Shown one piece after another: positions 34,177 through 44,114 of a stretch of 64,000 nt of DNA (the stretch's first letter is position 1; every line of letters starts with the position of its first letter). The stretch comes from Bacteroidales bacterium. Lineage in GTDB: Bacteria; Bacteroidota; Bacteroidia; Bacteroidales; UBA932. The DNA is taken from assembly GCA_028686425.1 (NCBI GenBank), contig JAQUBZ010000004.1, positions 1-64,000 on the forward strand. Reading direction: 5' to 3'. The position numbers were made by a program, and so were the translations under genes. Below the pieces are notes generated by a model that worked only from the letters and a program-made list of their open reading frames with translations, was not told the origin of the DNA and did no database searches.

Positions 34177-35679
34177 TCATCCGCAGTGATAATACTTATT
34201 AACCAATTCCATCATCATTGACGGATTTTTCTTAATTTCTTCTCTGATATGTTCGTCGTTGTAGCCTTTGAGCTGAGCTATTGTGCCGTCAATCAAGGCA
34301 GGGCTGAATATTCCGCAGGCCTCAAATAATGCTCTGTTCTTTTCGAGTTGAAGTGCCGATTCGTGGCATGAAGAAGGAAGTTGTTCGAGAGAATTCAGTT
34401 TTGCCTCGTTCTTTTTGTCATGAATGTTTACGTCAACGTAAGTGCTTTCTGCAACTTGCAGAGCATCAGGCATTTCAAATCCTGTTCTTGCTGCAACGAC
34501 AAGTCCTGCAAGCATATTGTAAATATCTGCCGAACCGTCAGGTGAACGCATTTCAACGGTCTGTTTGTCAGGGGCTTCAAGTTTCTCCCCTATTTCGAGG
34601 GGATTTGCTATGGAGAGCATGTCACTGCCTGCTGTCCATCCAAGAGGAACTCTCACAAGTACCGAACGGTTCCTGTCTCCCCAGCAAATACTTGTCGGGG
34701 CTTCCTGATGAGGCACAAGGCGGAAGTATGAGGTAGGATTGGTGTTTCCGAAAGCAGTCAGAGATGAGGCACATTTCATATATCCGGCAATTGCAGTACG
34801 GGCAATATTTGAAAGTCTGCCGTCCTCAATCATCATGGATTGATTACCTTTCATAATGCGTGTGTGGAAATGAAGACCGCTTCCGGCTTTCCCCTCAGTG
34901 ATTTTCGGAGAAAATGTTATATCCAATCCGTATTGATATGCGAGAGTGCGCAAGATCCATTTAGCCATAAGCAGTTGATCAGCAGCAGATTCTACCGGAT
35001 TGACCAGAAATTCAATCTCGTTCTGTTCGTAAATTTTGCCGTCAAGGGTGAAATTTCCCACTTCGGAATGACCGTACTTGATATTTCCGCCAGCCTGGGC
35101 GATAAGTCTCATTGCGTCAGTCCTGAAAGATTCGTACTTTGTAAAAGGGGTGGATTCATGATACCCTCTCTGATCTCTCGTCGGGAACATCCTGTCATCA
35201 TTGTCTATTACGTAAAATTCGAGTTCGCCCATTGCCTCAAATCTGAAACCCGTCTTCTGCTGAAAGGCCTGATGAGCTTTTTTCAATGTATATTCGGGAG
35301 AAGTTTCGAGAGGAAGTCCATCCTTTGTAAAATAAGTGCAGAGGAGCCCCAATGTGGGAATTTCAGCAAATGGATCAATGTATGCCGTTGAAAATCTTGG
35401 AATTACATATAAGTCGCTTGAACCTGCCTCAATATACGGGAAGAGACTTGACCCGTCAACACGCTCTCCGTAAGAGAGAATGGAATCAAGATATTGATAG
35501 TTTGTGACAGGGAAGTTGAGCGTTTTCAATCTTCCGTCATTGGCGGCGTATCTGAAATTGATAATTCTGATTTCATTTTTAATCACGAAATCTATAATGT
35601 CCTTTTTGGTAAATTCCGAAGGTGCTTTACCCAGATAACAAATCAAAGGATTGATGTTGTATTCAAAATATTTATTCAT
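34177..35679 (-). CDS. glnA: Glutamine synthetase, about 500-residue type
   Basis: 500 residues. The beta-grasp N-domain is followed by the catalytic barrel with ELEFYVID, GHSEVGNFTL..QNEIEF, GSGLHFHTR (the His of the GAGxHxH motif) and TSICWGDRNRSVLVRVP. It makes glutamine from glutamate and ammonia. The length is close to type I rather than the roughly 700-residue type III also found in Bacteroides. No PII or other nitrogen gene is adjacent. Confidence 0.85.
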   Translation of the reverse strand: MNKYFEYNINPLICYLGKAPSEFTKKDIIDFVIKNEIRIINFRYAANDGRLKTLNFPVTNYQYLDSILSYGERVDGSSLFPYIEAGSSDLYVIPRFSTAYIDPFAEIPTLGLLCTYFTKDGLPLETSPEYTLKKAHQAFQQKTGFRFEAMGELEFYVIDNDDRMFPTRDQRGYHESTPFTKYESFRTDAMRLIAQAGGNIKYGHSEVGNFTLDGKIYEQNEIEFLVNPVESAADQLLMAKWILRTLAYQYGLDITFSPKITEGKAGSGLHFHTRIMKGNQSMMIEDGRLSNIARTAIAGYMKCASSLTAFGNTNPTSYFRLVPHQEAPTSICWGDRNRSVLVRVPLGWTAGSDMLSIANPLEIGEKLEAPDKQTVEMRSPDGSADIYNMLAGLVVAARTGFEMPDALQVAESTYVDVNIHDKKNEAKLNSLEQLPSSCHESALQLEKNRALFEACGIFSPALIDGTIAQLKGYNDEHIREEIKKNPSMMMELVNKYYHCG

Positions 35680-35820
35680 GAAACTAATTTTAATTTTAAA
35701 TTTTAAGCAAAATAAATAAATTTATTTCAAATTGCAATCAAAATGTTTCATTTTTCTTTAAAAATGTGTACTTAGGTTTATTCCATTATTTTTGTACATT
35801 TGCAAGTTATATTAAAAAGG
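35680..35820. other. AT-rich divergent intergenic region
   Basis: 141 bases between glutamine synthetase and the MsbA-like exporter, very A/T-rich on the left. I see no clear minus-strand TAnnTTTG for the glutamine synthetase gene; the plus-strand promoter is listed separately. Confidence 0.6.
35772..35802 (+). promoter_or_regulatory. Promoter of the MsbA-like exporter
   Basis: TTAG (35772-35775), 19 bases, TACATTTG (35795-35802, exact -7). The start point would be near 35809. The frame begins earlier at a TTG inside this element, which supports ATG 35821 as the real start. Confidence 0.6.
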
Positions 35821-37647
35821 ATGGATACATTTAAGAGAATATTGGCATACGCCAAACCATACGGGAGATATTGGCCGGGATATTTGCTCCTTTCAATCTG
35901 CTCGGTAATATTCGGGATTATCAATTATGCACTGATTGGTCCGCTGCTTACGGTATTGTTTGAATCAGACACGATTGCAACTACCATTGCCAAACCCGAA
36001 TTTTCATTTACGGTGGATTATGCCAAAAACATTTTCACATATCTTTTGTCGAGTATTATAGGAAATGACGGAATTATCAAGGGATTGGCATTTGTGGCTT
36101 TGACACTTGTTGCTGCCTGTTTACTTTCAAATATATGCCGATATCTGTCTCAGAGAATACTCGTCAGCATGAAGACAAAACTGATGAAGAATATCAGAAG
36201 GGATTTGTTTGCGAAGATAGCATCTCTTCATATCGGATATTTCAACGGAAGGAGAAAGGGTGATATACTGTCAAGTATTTCAAATGATGTAAATGAAGTT
36301 CAAAATAGCGTAGCAAGCAGTTTCCATATTATATTCAGGGATCCTCTGCTCGTTATCGGATTTCTTGCCATGTTGTTTTACATGTCTCCGAGGCTGACAC
36401 TTGTATCGCTGATAGCGCTGCCGTTTTCGGCACTTGTCATAACCCGTATCACTCGCAAGTTGAGAAGCGGTTCAGTGATGACACAGACACTGATGGGGCG
36501 TATTCTAAGCCAGTTTGAAGAGGCTATTTCGGGTTCAAGAATCATAAAGGCTTTCAATGCACAGCAATACGTGGAGAATAGTTTTGACAAGAACAATGAG
36601 GCTCATCGGAAAATAAGCCGTTCCATATTCAACCGACAGGAACTTGCTTCTCCCACTTCCGAATTTTTAGGAATAACTATTGCGGCAGTTGTACTGTTTT
36701 ATGGAGGTTGGTTGAATATCAATGGCAATCTCGGTATGACGTGGCCGGAGTTTATCGTGTATATAGGCTTCTATTGGAGAGTGCTTGAGCCTGCAAAGGC
36801 TATTTCCAATGCCTACGCGAACATTCAGAGAGGGTTGGTTTCAGGAAACAGAATTTTTGAGATTCTCGATGTGGAGTCTGAAATAAAGGAAAAAGAGCAC
36901 CCTGTAAGATTGTCTTCGTTCGATAACTCGATTGAGTTCAAGAATGTCAGTTTTTCCTATACGGGAGAGCCTGTCCTCAAAAATATCGACCTTGTCATTC
37001 CTAAAGGTAAGATGGTGGCGGTAGTAGGCCCTTCCGGGGCGGGTAAATCAACTATGGCCGATTTGCTTCCGCGTTTCTGGGATGTTACGGGAGGCTCTAT
37101 TTTATTGGATGGAACGGATATACGAGATTATAAGTTGGAAGATCTGATATCATTGATGGGAATAGTTACTCAGGAGTCTATTCTGTTTAACGATACCGTT
37201 TATAACAATATCACATTCGGAATGGAAAATGTCTCTCAAGATGAGGTGATAATGGCTGCCAAAATTGCAAATGCCGATGAATTTATATCACAGATGGAGG
37301 AGGGGTATCAGACCAATATCGGAGACCGCGGAGCAAAACTCTCCGGCGGACAGAGACAGCGCATCGCAATAGCAAGGGCAGTGTTGAAGAATCCTCCAAT
37401 CCTGATATTGGATGAGGCCACTTCCGCATTGGATACTGAAAGTGAAAGACTTGTTCAGGATGCTTTGACAAAGCTGATGAAAAACAGAACATCTCTTGTT
37501 ATAGCCCACAGACTATCTACTATCAGATATGCGGATTCGATTGTCGTATTGCAGAACGGCGCGATAGTTGAGAGGGGGAATCACGATTCATTAATCGAAA
37601 AGCATGGTCTTTATTCTCATTTGTGTGAGTTGCAGGCTTTCTCTTAA
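35821..37647 (+). CDS. ABC exporter, MsbA-like (membrane and ATPase domains fused)
   Basis: 608 residues from ATG 35821, preceded by AAAAAGG. Six membrane helices occupy about 1-320. The ATPase has Walker A VGPSGAGKSTMADLLPRFW, signature LSGGQRQRIAIARA and ILILDEATSALD. It works as a homodimer or heterodimer exporting a lipid or drug-like substrate from the inner leaflet; MsbA (lipid A flipping) is the closest type by overall layout. The acyl-CoA synthetase follows after 10 bases. Confidence 0.85.
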   Translation: MDTFKRILAYAKPYGRYWPGYLLLSICSVIFGIINYALIGPLLTVLFESDTIATTIAKPEFSFTVDYAKNIFTYLLSSIIGNDGIIKGLAFVALTLVAACLLSNICRYLSQRILVSMKTKLMKNIRRDLFAKIASLHIGYFNGRRKGDILSSISNDVNEVQNSVASSFHIIFRDPLLVIGFLAMLFYMSPRLTLVSLIALPFSALVITRITRKLRSGSVMTQTLMGRILSQFEEAISGSRIIKAFNAQQYVENSFDKNNEAHRKISRSIFNRQELASPTSEFLGITIAAVVLFYGGWLNINGNLGMTWPEFIVYIGFYWRVLEPAKAISNAYANIQRGLVSGNRIFEILDVESEIKEKEHPVRLSSFDNSIEFKNVSFSYTGEPVLKNIDLVIPKGKMVAVVGPSGAGKSTMADLLPRFWDVTGGSILLDGTDIRDYKLEDLISLMGIVTQESILFNDTVYNNITFGMENVSQDEVIMAAKIANADEFISQMEEGYQTNIGDRGAKLSGGQRQRIAIARAVLKNPPILILDEATSALDTESERLVQDALTKLMKNRTSLVIAHRLSTIRYADSIVVLQNGAIVERGNHDSLIEKHGLYSHLCELQAFS

Positions 37648-37657
37648 TATATGAAAA

Positions 37658-39316
37658 ATGAAAAAATCGGTCAATAAACTTTTAGAAGACAGTTTTAAAT
37701 TGAATTGGGAAAGGCCCGCTTTATCCGATCATAAAGGAGATACCCTTTATTACAAGGATGTGGCCACCAGAATTGAGAAACTTCATATTGTATTTGAGAC
37801 TTGTAATCTCAAAAAAGGGGACAAGGTGGCTGTCTGTTCCAGAAATCAACTGAATTGGGGTGTTACTTTTCTGGCCGTGCTTACATACGGAGCGGTTCCG
37901 GTTCCAATCCTTCATGAATTCAAGCCCGGTAATATCCATTATCTGGTCAATCATTCCGATTCAAGAATCCTGTTTGCAGGCTCATCCATACTTGAAAACC
38001 TGAACGGTTCGGAAATGTCCGGCCTTGAGGCTATCATTAAAATAAACGACTTTACAATCACCTTTGCCAGAGATGAGAAGGTGTATGATACATACAACCA
38101 CATCGGAGAGCTGTTTGCATCCAAATATCCAAAAGGATTTACGTCGTCCGATTTGCATTATTATGAGGATTCACCGCAAACTTTGGCATTAATTAACTAT
38201 ACTTCAGGTACTTCAGGCTTCTCAAAAGGTGTGATGATACCGTACAGAGCACTATATTCCAATATATTGTTTGCCGGCAGTGTAGAGCCGCACATGAACA
38301 ATACATCAAATGTTGTGGCAATGCTCCCTTCGGCCCACATGTACGGTATGATGTTTGAGTTTTTGTTTGAAATGACAATAGGCGCCCATGTCCATTTTCT
38401 TACCAGAGTGCCGAGCCCGAAGATAATCCTCGAAGCCCTTGCTGAGATCAAGCCTGATATTATCATCTCAGTGCCATTGGTGATTGAGAAGATTTACAAA
38501 AAGATGCTTTTGCCGTTTATCAGCAAAAATCGTATCAAGATGCTTCTGACACTTCCGGTAATCGACCAGATGATACAGAAAAAAATCCAGCAGAATTTAG
38601 TGAATGCCTTTGGAGGGAAATTCAAAGAAGTCATAATCGGCGGTGCGGCATTCAACAAAGAGGCAGAGGCGTTTTTCAAGAGAATTAACTTTCCTTTTAC
38701 CATCGGATACGGGATGACGGAGTGCGCTCCCATTATTACATACGTGCCATGGAACAAAGCAAAGCTCTATTCCTGCGGTAAAGCCGCTCCGCGCATGGAA
38801 ATAAAAATAGATTCAAAAGATCCTAAAAATATTCCGGGAGAGATTCTTGTAAAGGGAGATAATGTATTTTTAGGCTACTACAAAAATAAAAAGGCGACAG
38901 AAGAGGCCTTCTACAAGGGGTGGTTTAAGACAGGGGATATTGGTGTCATGGATTCGGACGGATATCTGTTTCTGAAAGGGAGAAACAAGAGTATGATACT
39001 TGGACCTTCGGGGCAAAATATCTATCCGGAGGAGATAGAAAGCAGTATCAATAACTTGCCTTATGTGATAGAGTCACTTGTTATTGAGGATAAAGGGGCA
39101 CTGACTGCACTTATTTATCCCGATTTGGAACAAGCTGAAGAAGAGGGACTTTCACAAGAACAGTTAATGGTCAAATTGAAAGAGGGTATTGAGATTTCAA
39201 ACCTCGAATTGCCAAACTATTGTAAAATAGTCAATGTCGAGATATTTCCCGAAGAGTTTGAAAAAACCCCAAAGAGAAGTATCAAGAGATATTTATATCA
39301 GAGAACACAAATATAA
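37658..39316 (+). CDS. AMP-forming acyl-CoA synthetase (long-chain type)
   Basis: 552 residues. ANL-superfamily motifs are INYTSGTSGFSKGVMI (P-loop-like), GYGMTECAPII, GWFKTGDIGVMD and KTPKRSIKRYLY with the catalytic Lys. It activates a fatty acid to acyl-AMP then acyl-CoA (or acyl-ACP) in the cytoplasm. It is in the operon with the lipid-type exporter, which suggests lipid metabolism. Confidence 0.85.
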   Translation: MKKSVNKLLEDSFKLNWERPALSDHKGDTLYYKDVATRIEKLHIVFETCNLKKGDKVAVCSRNQLNWGVTFLAVLTYGAVPVPILHEFKPGNIHYLVNHSDSRILFAGSSILENLNGSEMSGLEAIIKINDFTITFARDEKVYDTYNHIGELFASKYPKGFTSSDLHYYEDSPQTLALINYTSGTSGFSKGVMIPYRALYSNILFAGSVEPHMNNTSNVVAMLPSAHMYGMMFEFLFEMTIGAHVHFLTRVPSPKIILEALAEIKPDIIISVPLVIEKIYKKMLLPFISKNRIKMLLTLPVIDQMIQKKIQQNLVNAFGGKFKEVIIGGAAFNKEAEAFFKRINFPFTIGYGMTECAPIITYVPWNKAKLYSCGKAAPRMEIKIDSKDPKNIPGEILVKGDNVFLGYYKNKKATEEAFYKGWFKTGDIGVMDSDGYLFLKGRNKSMILGPSGQNIYPEEIESSINNLPYVIESLVIEDKGALTALIYPDLEQAEEEGLSQEQLMVKLKEGIEISNLELPNYCKIVNVEIFPEEFEKTPKRSIKRYLYQRTQI

Positions 39317-39320
39317 AAAT

Positions 39321-39734
39321 ATGACAGATAAAGAGACAAAATTTGATAAAAGCTATTTGGAAATGGCCTCTGTTTGGGCTAAAAATTCATATTGTGTCAG
39401 ACGTCAGGTAGGAGCTATTATTGTAAAAGACAGAATGATAATTTCTGACGGTTACAACGGTACTCCATCCGGTTTTGAAAATGTGTGTGAAGACGAAAAT
39501 GGCAATACGAAAGCGTATGTACTGCACGCTGAAGCAAATGCAATTACAAAAGTTGCAAAAAGCGGAAACAGCAGCGATGGCTCGACATTGTATGTTACAG
39601 CTGCACCATGCCTTGAATGTTCAAAACTGATTATTCAGGCAGGGATAAAAAGGGTAGTCTATAGAGACGAATATCGCATAATGGACGGCGTGGAACTACT
39701 TAAGAGAGCGGGAATCGAAGTTGTAAAATATTAA
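39321..39734 (+). CDS. dCMP deaminase / ComEB-like cytidylate deaminase
   Basis: 137 residues from ATG 39321, five bases after the synthetase. Zinc-site motifs HAEANAITK and APCLECSKLI define the family, and RRQVGAIIVKD with GYNGTPSGFENVCED are typical of dCMP deaminases. It supplies dUMP for thymidylate synthesis. Confidence 0.9.
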   Translation: MTDKETKFDKSYLEMASVWAKNSYCVRRQVGAIIVKDRMIISDGYNGTPSGFENVCEDENGNTKAYVLHAEANAITKVAKSGNSSDGSTLYVTAAPCLECSKLIIQAGIKRVVYRDEYRIMDGVELLKRAGIEVVKY

Positions 39735-39744
39735 AAGTTCAGAT

Positions 39745-41349
39745 ATGGAAAATACATGGTTTAAGAAACTGACTATGGCCCTGATATGGGTGATTATCAT
39801 AGCATTTGCCATTTTGCTGATAAAGAGATTTACTCAGGCAAATAAGAATGAGATAAATCTTGACCAGACAAAAGACAATTGGGCCAAGATGATGCTTATA
39901 CTTAATTCGGTTGACAAAGATTACGTGGATGCAATTGATTACGAGAAAGTTACTGAAGAATTGCTTCCGGATATAATGTCTAAACTCGATCCTCACTCGG
40001 TATATCTTCCACCTCAAGAGTTGAAAGATGCCGAAGAGTCATTGCAGGGAGGTTTTGACGGAATAGGAATACAATTTACGGTTCCCAATGATACGGCAGT
40101 CGTTTCAAATGTGATTGTCGGGGGACCTTCCGAAAAAGCGGGGCTTTTGTCCGGCGACAGGATTCTGATGGTGAATGATGTATCGATTGCAGGGGTAAAA
40201 ATGCCTCAGGATTCGATGGTTCTTCTGATGAAGGGGAGGAAAGGGACAAAAGTAGATGTAAGCATCAAGAGAAATGGGGAAGACAAGCCTATACCATTTA
40301 CGATAATAAGAGATAAAATCCCTGTCAAAAGTGTTGACGTCGCTTTCATGATTAATGATACCACAGGATATATCAAACTCTCAAAATTTGCCAAAACAAG
40401 TTATTCTGAATTTTTGGAGTCATCTCTCAAATTGAGGGAAAAGGGGATGAAAAAACTGATATTCGACTTGCGCGATAATACCGGAGGGTATTTGGATCAG
40501 GCAATGCTGCTCTCAAACGAATTTCTTCAAAAAGGAGACCTTGTGGTATATATGGAGGGGAAAAACAGACCGAGACAGGATTTGTTTGCTGACGGAAAAG
40601 GGGGATGCAGGGATATTGAACTTGCAGTTCTGATAAATGAAGGCTCCGCATCATCAAGTGAAATATTTGCAGGAGCAATGCAGGATAATGACAGGGCTAC
40701 TATTTACGGGCTTCGCTCATTCGGCAAAGGACTTGTTCAGGAACCGATTTATTTTTCCGACGGTTCGGGTATAAGATTGACAGTAGCCAGATTCTATACT
40801 CCTACCGGAAGGTCTATACAGAAACCATATTCTCCTGATTATGAGTATGACATTATACACAGGTATGAACATGGAGAGATGACAAATGTAGATAGCATAA
40901 GAGTTAATGACTCTCTGAAATATATAACTCCGAAGGGGAAAATAGTATATGGCGGAGGAGGTATAATTCCGGACGTTTTTGTGCCTCTGGATACAGTGGG
41001 TGTTACGGATTTTATGATAAAATGCAACAGACAGGGACTTCAGAATAAGTTTGCCAACGAAATCAGCGATGAATATCGGGTACAGATGAGAAATATAAAA
41101 GATATGGCATCACTCAACAAATTTCTCGACGGATTGTCACTTGAAAAAAGATTTCTTGCATATACAAAAGACAAAGGGGTAGTTCCAGAGGGAAATCAAT
41201 GGCAGATATCGGGAAATATTATAATGATTCAGGTGAGAGCTCTGATTGGAAGATATACTCCGATGGATGACAATGCGTTCTATCCAATATATCTGCAGAC
41301 TGACAATGTAATCAAGAAAGTTTTGGAAAATAAGCCTATTGGGCGATAA
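39745..41349 (+). CDS. S41 C-terminal processing protease
   Basis: 534 residues with an N-terminal membrane anchor (about 11-28). A PDZ domain (about 100-190: GIGIQF, GGPSEKAGLLSGDRILMVND) is followed by the protease domain, with the Ser in NEGSASSSEIFAGAMQDNDRA and the Lys in GLRSFGKGLVQEP. It cleaves envelope proteins near their C-termini. Its last 14 bases overlap the convergent TonB-like gene. Confidence 0.9.
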   Translation: MENTWFKKLTMALIWVIIIAFAILLIKRFTQANKNEINLDQTKDNWAKMMLILNSVDKDYVDAIDYEKVTEELLPDIMSKLDPHSVYLPPQELKDAEESLQGGFDGIGIQFTVPNDTAVVSNVIVGGPSEKAGLLSGDRILMVNDVSIAGVKMPQDSMVLLMKGRKGTKVDVSIKRNGEDKPIPFTIIRDKIPVKSVDVAFMINDTTGYIKLSKFAKTSYSEFLESSLKLREKGMKKLIFDLRDNTGGYLDQAMLLSNEFLQKGDLVVYMEGKNRPRQDLFADGKGGCRDIELAVLINEGSASSSEIFAGAMQDNDRATIYGLRSFGKGLVQEPIYFSDGSGIRLTVARFYTPTGRSIQKPYSPDYEYDIIHRYEHGEMTNVDSIRVNDSLKYITPKGKIVYGGGGIIPDVFVPLDTVGVTDFMIKCNRQGLQNKFANEISDEYRVQMRNIKDMASLNKFLDGLSLEKRFLAYTKDKGVVPEGNQWQISGNIIMIQVRALIGRYTPMDDNAFYPIYLQTDNVIKKVLENKPIGR

Positions 41350-42061
41350 AACGATATACTATCTCGCCGCTCTGGCGGGATGGAGCACTTGAGGAGGCGC
41401 CAAAGCGGGAACGTTTTGCCGCCTCTATTGCAAATTCATGTAACGACTTGTCGGGAGACGATATGGTTTCCATGACAGATGCCTGAATGACTCTCCCTTT
41501 CTGATTGACAATTATTTCGACAACAACATCTCCCGAACCGTATCCCTTGTATGCAGGGACGGGGAGGTATTGCGCCTTTCTTCCATCAAGTTTATAAGAT
41601 ATGACTGACGGACCTCTGTAGGTGGGTTCTTTATCCGATTCTTGCTGCTGCTTGTCTGCGAGATCGACAGTTTCGTCATTCTTTTCTTCCATGGCGAATG
41701 CTTCGCTTTTGGATTTATCGAGCTTACGTTGGAGTTCACGAGCCTGATCATAGACTTCATTGGGATTCTTGCTTCTATCGTCTTTCAACTTTACATTAGC
41801 GTCGATAGCTATATTCCTTATTTGAGAGCGCGGAGTGGAAAGCATTGCATCGAGCTCCCTGCTTACCTCCTCTTTCAGCTGAATGACTTTCTGCTCCTCT
41901 TCGATTTGTTCCTGCTTCGTAAAATCAAGAACAAACGAAGACTCGTTTGTGACTACGGAATGAATCGTCACTACAAGCATGATTATCAGCAGAATCAAAT
42001 GAAAAGACAAGGTCAGATATAATCCGACCTTTTTTTCTCTCTTCTGACTATCATTGCTCAT
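41336..42061 (-). CDS. TonB-like energy transducer
   Basis: 241 residues. One membrane anchor (about 13-32) is followed by a charged helical, coiled-coil-like spacer of about 110 residues. The C-terminal TonB-type domain has PAYKGYGSGDVVVEIIVNQKGRVIQASV. The spacer lacks the usual Pro-rich repeats. It probably links the ExbB/ExbD motor to outer-membrane receptors. It lies one base after udk, downstream of asnS, rather than directly beside the ExbD genes. Confidence 0.75.
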   Translation of the reverse strand: MSNDSQKREKKVGLYLTLSFHLILLIIMLVVTIHSVVTNESSFVLDFTKQEQIEEEQKVIQLKEEVSRELDAMLSTPRSQIRNIAIDANVKLKDDRSKNPNEVYDQARELQRKLDKSKSEAFAMEEKNDETVDLADKQQQESDKEPTYRGPSVISYKLDGRKAQYLPVPAYKGYGSGDVVVEIIVNQKGRVIQASVMETISSPDKSLHEFAIEAAKRSRFGASSSAPSRQSGEIVYRFIAQ

Positions 42062-42062
42062 A

Positions 42063-42680
42063 TCATCTCTTTTCTTTCAAAGCTTTTTCAATGGTGGCAA
42101 GCATAATATTGATTGCCACCTGATTGTGCCCTCCTTGAGGGATAATTATGTCGGCATATCTCTTGCTCGGGGCAATAAACTGCAAGTGCATTGGTTTGAC
42201 GGTCTTTTCATAACGTTCCATCACTTTCTCTACACTTTTGCCTCTCTCTACGATATCTCTTGAAATGACACGCATCAATCTGTCGTCATCATCGGCATCG
42301 ACATATACCATTATATCGAGCTGATCTCTCAATTCTTTGCATGTGAAAATCAAAATTCCTTCAACAATGATGATAGGTGCCGGTTCGACTCTGATGGTTT
42401 CTGTCTTAGACCTCGAACAAGTGATGTATGAATATACGGGCTGTTCAATAAATCGTCCCTCTTTCAGCTGTTTAAGTTGACTGACAAGTAATTGGAAATC
42501 AATAGCATCAGGATGGTCAAAATTCAGCTCCTGCCTTGCGGCCAATGGTAGATGACTCTGATCCTTATAGTAGGAATCCTGAGGTATTACGACTGCTTTG
42601 TCGTTCAATTCCTCTATTATTTTTTTTACAACAGTGGTTTTTCCTGAACCGGTTCCTCCGGCGATGCCAATAATTAACAT
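42063..42680 (-). CDS. udk: Uridine kinase
   Basis: 205 residues. The P-loop GIAGGTGSGKTTVVKKI is near the start, with QDSYYKD, FDHPDAIDF, EGILIF and RRhxRD-like DDRLMRVISRDIVERGKSV. It phosphorylates uridine and cytidine in pyrimidine salvage. It lies between asnS and the TonB-like gene with gaps of 1-3 bases. Confidence 0.95.
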   Translation of the reverse strand: MLIIGIAGGTGSGKTTVVKKIIEELNDKAVVIPQDSYYKDQSHLPLAARQELNFDHPDAIDFQLLVSQLKQLKEGRFIEQPVYSYITCSRSKTETIRVEPAPIIIVEGILIFTCKELRDQLDIMVYVDADDDDRLMRVISRDIVERGKSVEKVMERYEKTVKPMHLQFIAPSKRYADIIIPQGGHNQVAINIMLATIEKALKEKR

Positions 42681-42683
42681 AGT

Positions 42684-44069
42684 TTAAAATTCTGCGCTCT
42701 TAGGTGTTCTTGGGAATGGAATTACATCGCGGATGTTGGTCATACCCGTCACAAACAGCAATAATCTTTCAAAACCAAGGCCGAAACCGCTGTGAGGTGC
42801 GGAACCGAATCTGCGTGTATCTATATACCACCAAAGGCTATCGGTGGCCATATTAAGTTCATTAATTCTGTTTTGCAGCTTTTCGAGAGACTCCTCTCTT
42901 TGTGAACCGCCTATTATTTCACCTATTTTAGGGAACAGGACATCCATTCCTCTGACAGTTTTTCCATCATCATTCTGCTTCATATAGAAAGCTTTGATGT
43001 CCTTAGGGTAGTCAGTCAGGATGACAGGTCTCTTGAAATATTGTTCAACAAGATACCTTTCATGTTCGCTCTGCAGGTCGATGCCCCATGATACAGGAAA
43101 TTCAAACTTATGTCCCGATTTGATCAATATGTCAACACCTTCAGTGTATGTCAAACGTACAAAAGATGTATTGATAACTCCTTCAAGTCTTGCAATTAAC
43201 TCTTTGTCAAACATGTCATTAAGAAATTTAAGATCGTCTGCACAATTGTCAAGAGCATATTTTACAAGATATTTGATGAAATCTTCGGCAAGATTCATGT
43301 TGTCTTCTATCTCATAAAATGCCATTTCCGGTTCAACCATCCAAAATTCGGCAAGGTGACGCGGAGTATTTGAGTTTTCTGCACGAAAAGTGGGACCGAA
43401 TGTATAAATTTCTCCAAGAGCCATCGCCCCCAATTCACCTTCAAGCTGTCCGCTTACGGTAAGAGCAGTCTGACGCCCGAAGAAATCGTTTTCATAATTG
43501 ATTGTCCCATCTTCTTTTCTTGGAATATTGTTTAAATCCAAGGTTGTTACCTGAAACATTTCTCCGGCACCTTCGCAATCGGAGCCCGTAATCAGTGGGG
43601 TATGAAGATATACGAATCCTTTGTCATTGAAGTATTTATGAATTGCAAATGCCATTGCATGGCGTATTCTCAACACAGCCCCGAAAGTATTGGTACGAGG
43701 ACGCAAATGAGCTATTTCTCTCAAAAATTCCATACTGTGTCCTTTCTTTTGAAGCGGATATGTATCGGGATCTGCCGTTCCGAGAATTTCTATTTTTCGA
43801 GCTTGAATCTCTACGCTCTGTCCGCTTCCCATTGAAGCGACAAGGTCTCCTATGACCGATAGGCATGCACCGGTGGTAATCTTTTTAAGCAAAGATTCAT
43901 CAAATTTTGAAGCATCGCATACAATCTGGATGTTGTTGATGGTGGAACCGTCATTTAAAGCGATAAATGCAACATTTTTATTTCCTCTTTTGGTTCTTAC
44001 CCAACCTTTTGCGAGAACTTCTGTTCCGGGAGCCTGTTGGAGCAGTTGTTTAACTTTTAGTCTTTCCAT
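42684..44069 (-). CDS. asnS: Asparaginyl-tRNA synthetase
   Basis: 461 residues from ATG 44069 ([10 protein letters not shown]; another ATG two codons earlier). An OB-fold anticodon domain is followed by the class II core: [24 protein letters not shown] (motif 2), and [29 protein letters not shown] (motif 3). It charges tRNA-Asn. Confidence 0.95.
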   Translation of the reverse strand: MERLKVKQLLQQAPGTEVLAKGWVRTKRGNKNVAFIALNDGSTINNIQIVCDASKFDESLLKKITTGACLSVIGDLVASMGSGQSVEIQARKIEILGTADPDTYPLQKKGHSMEFLREIAHLRPRTNTFGAVLRIRHAMAFAIHKYFNDKGFVYLHTPLITGSDCEGAGEMFQVTTLDLNNIPRKEDGTINYENDFFGRQTALTVSGQLEGELGAMALGEIYTFGPTFRAENSNTPRHLAEFWMVEPEMAFYEIEDNMNLAEDFIKYLVKYALDNCADDLKFLNDMFDKELIARLEGVINTSFVRLTYTEGVDILIKSGHKFEFPVSWGIDLQSEHERYLVEQYFKRPVILTDYPKDIKAFYMKQNDDGKTVRGMDVLFPKIGEIIGGSQREESLEKLQNRINELNMATDSLWWYIDTRRFGSAPHSGFGLGFERLLLFVTGMTNIRDVIPFPRTPKSAEF

Positions 44070-44114
44070 AAACATAATTTTTCTAACTTGTAAAGGTACT
44101 CAATAGCCAATAAT

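Noticed and set aside
34840-35391. 183-residue frame opposite glutamine synthetase
   Set aside because: It lies wholly within a well-recognised gene on the other strand and has no recognisable domain.
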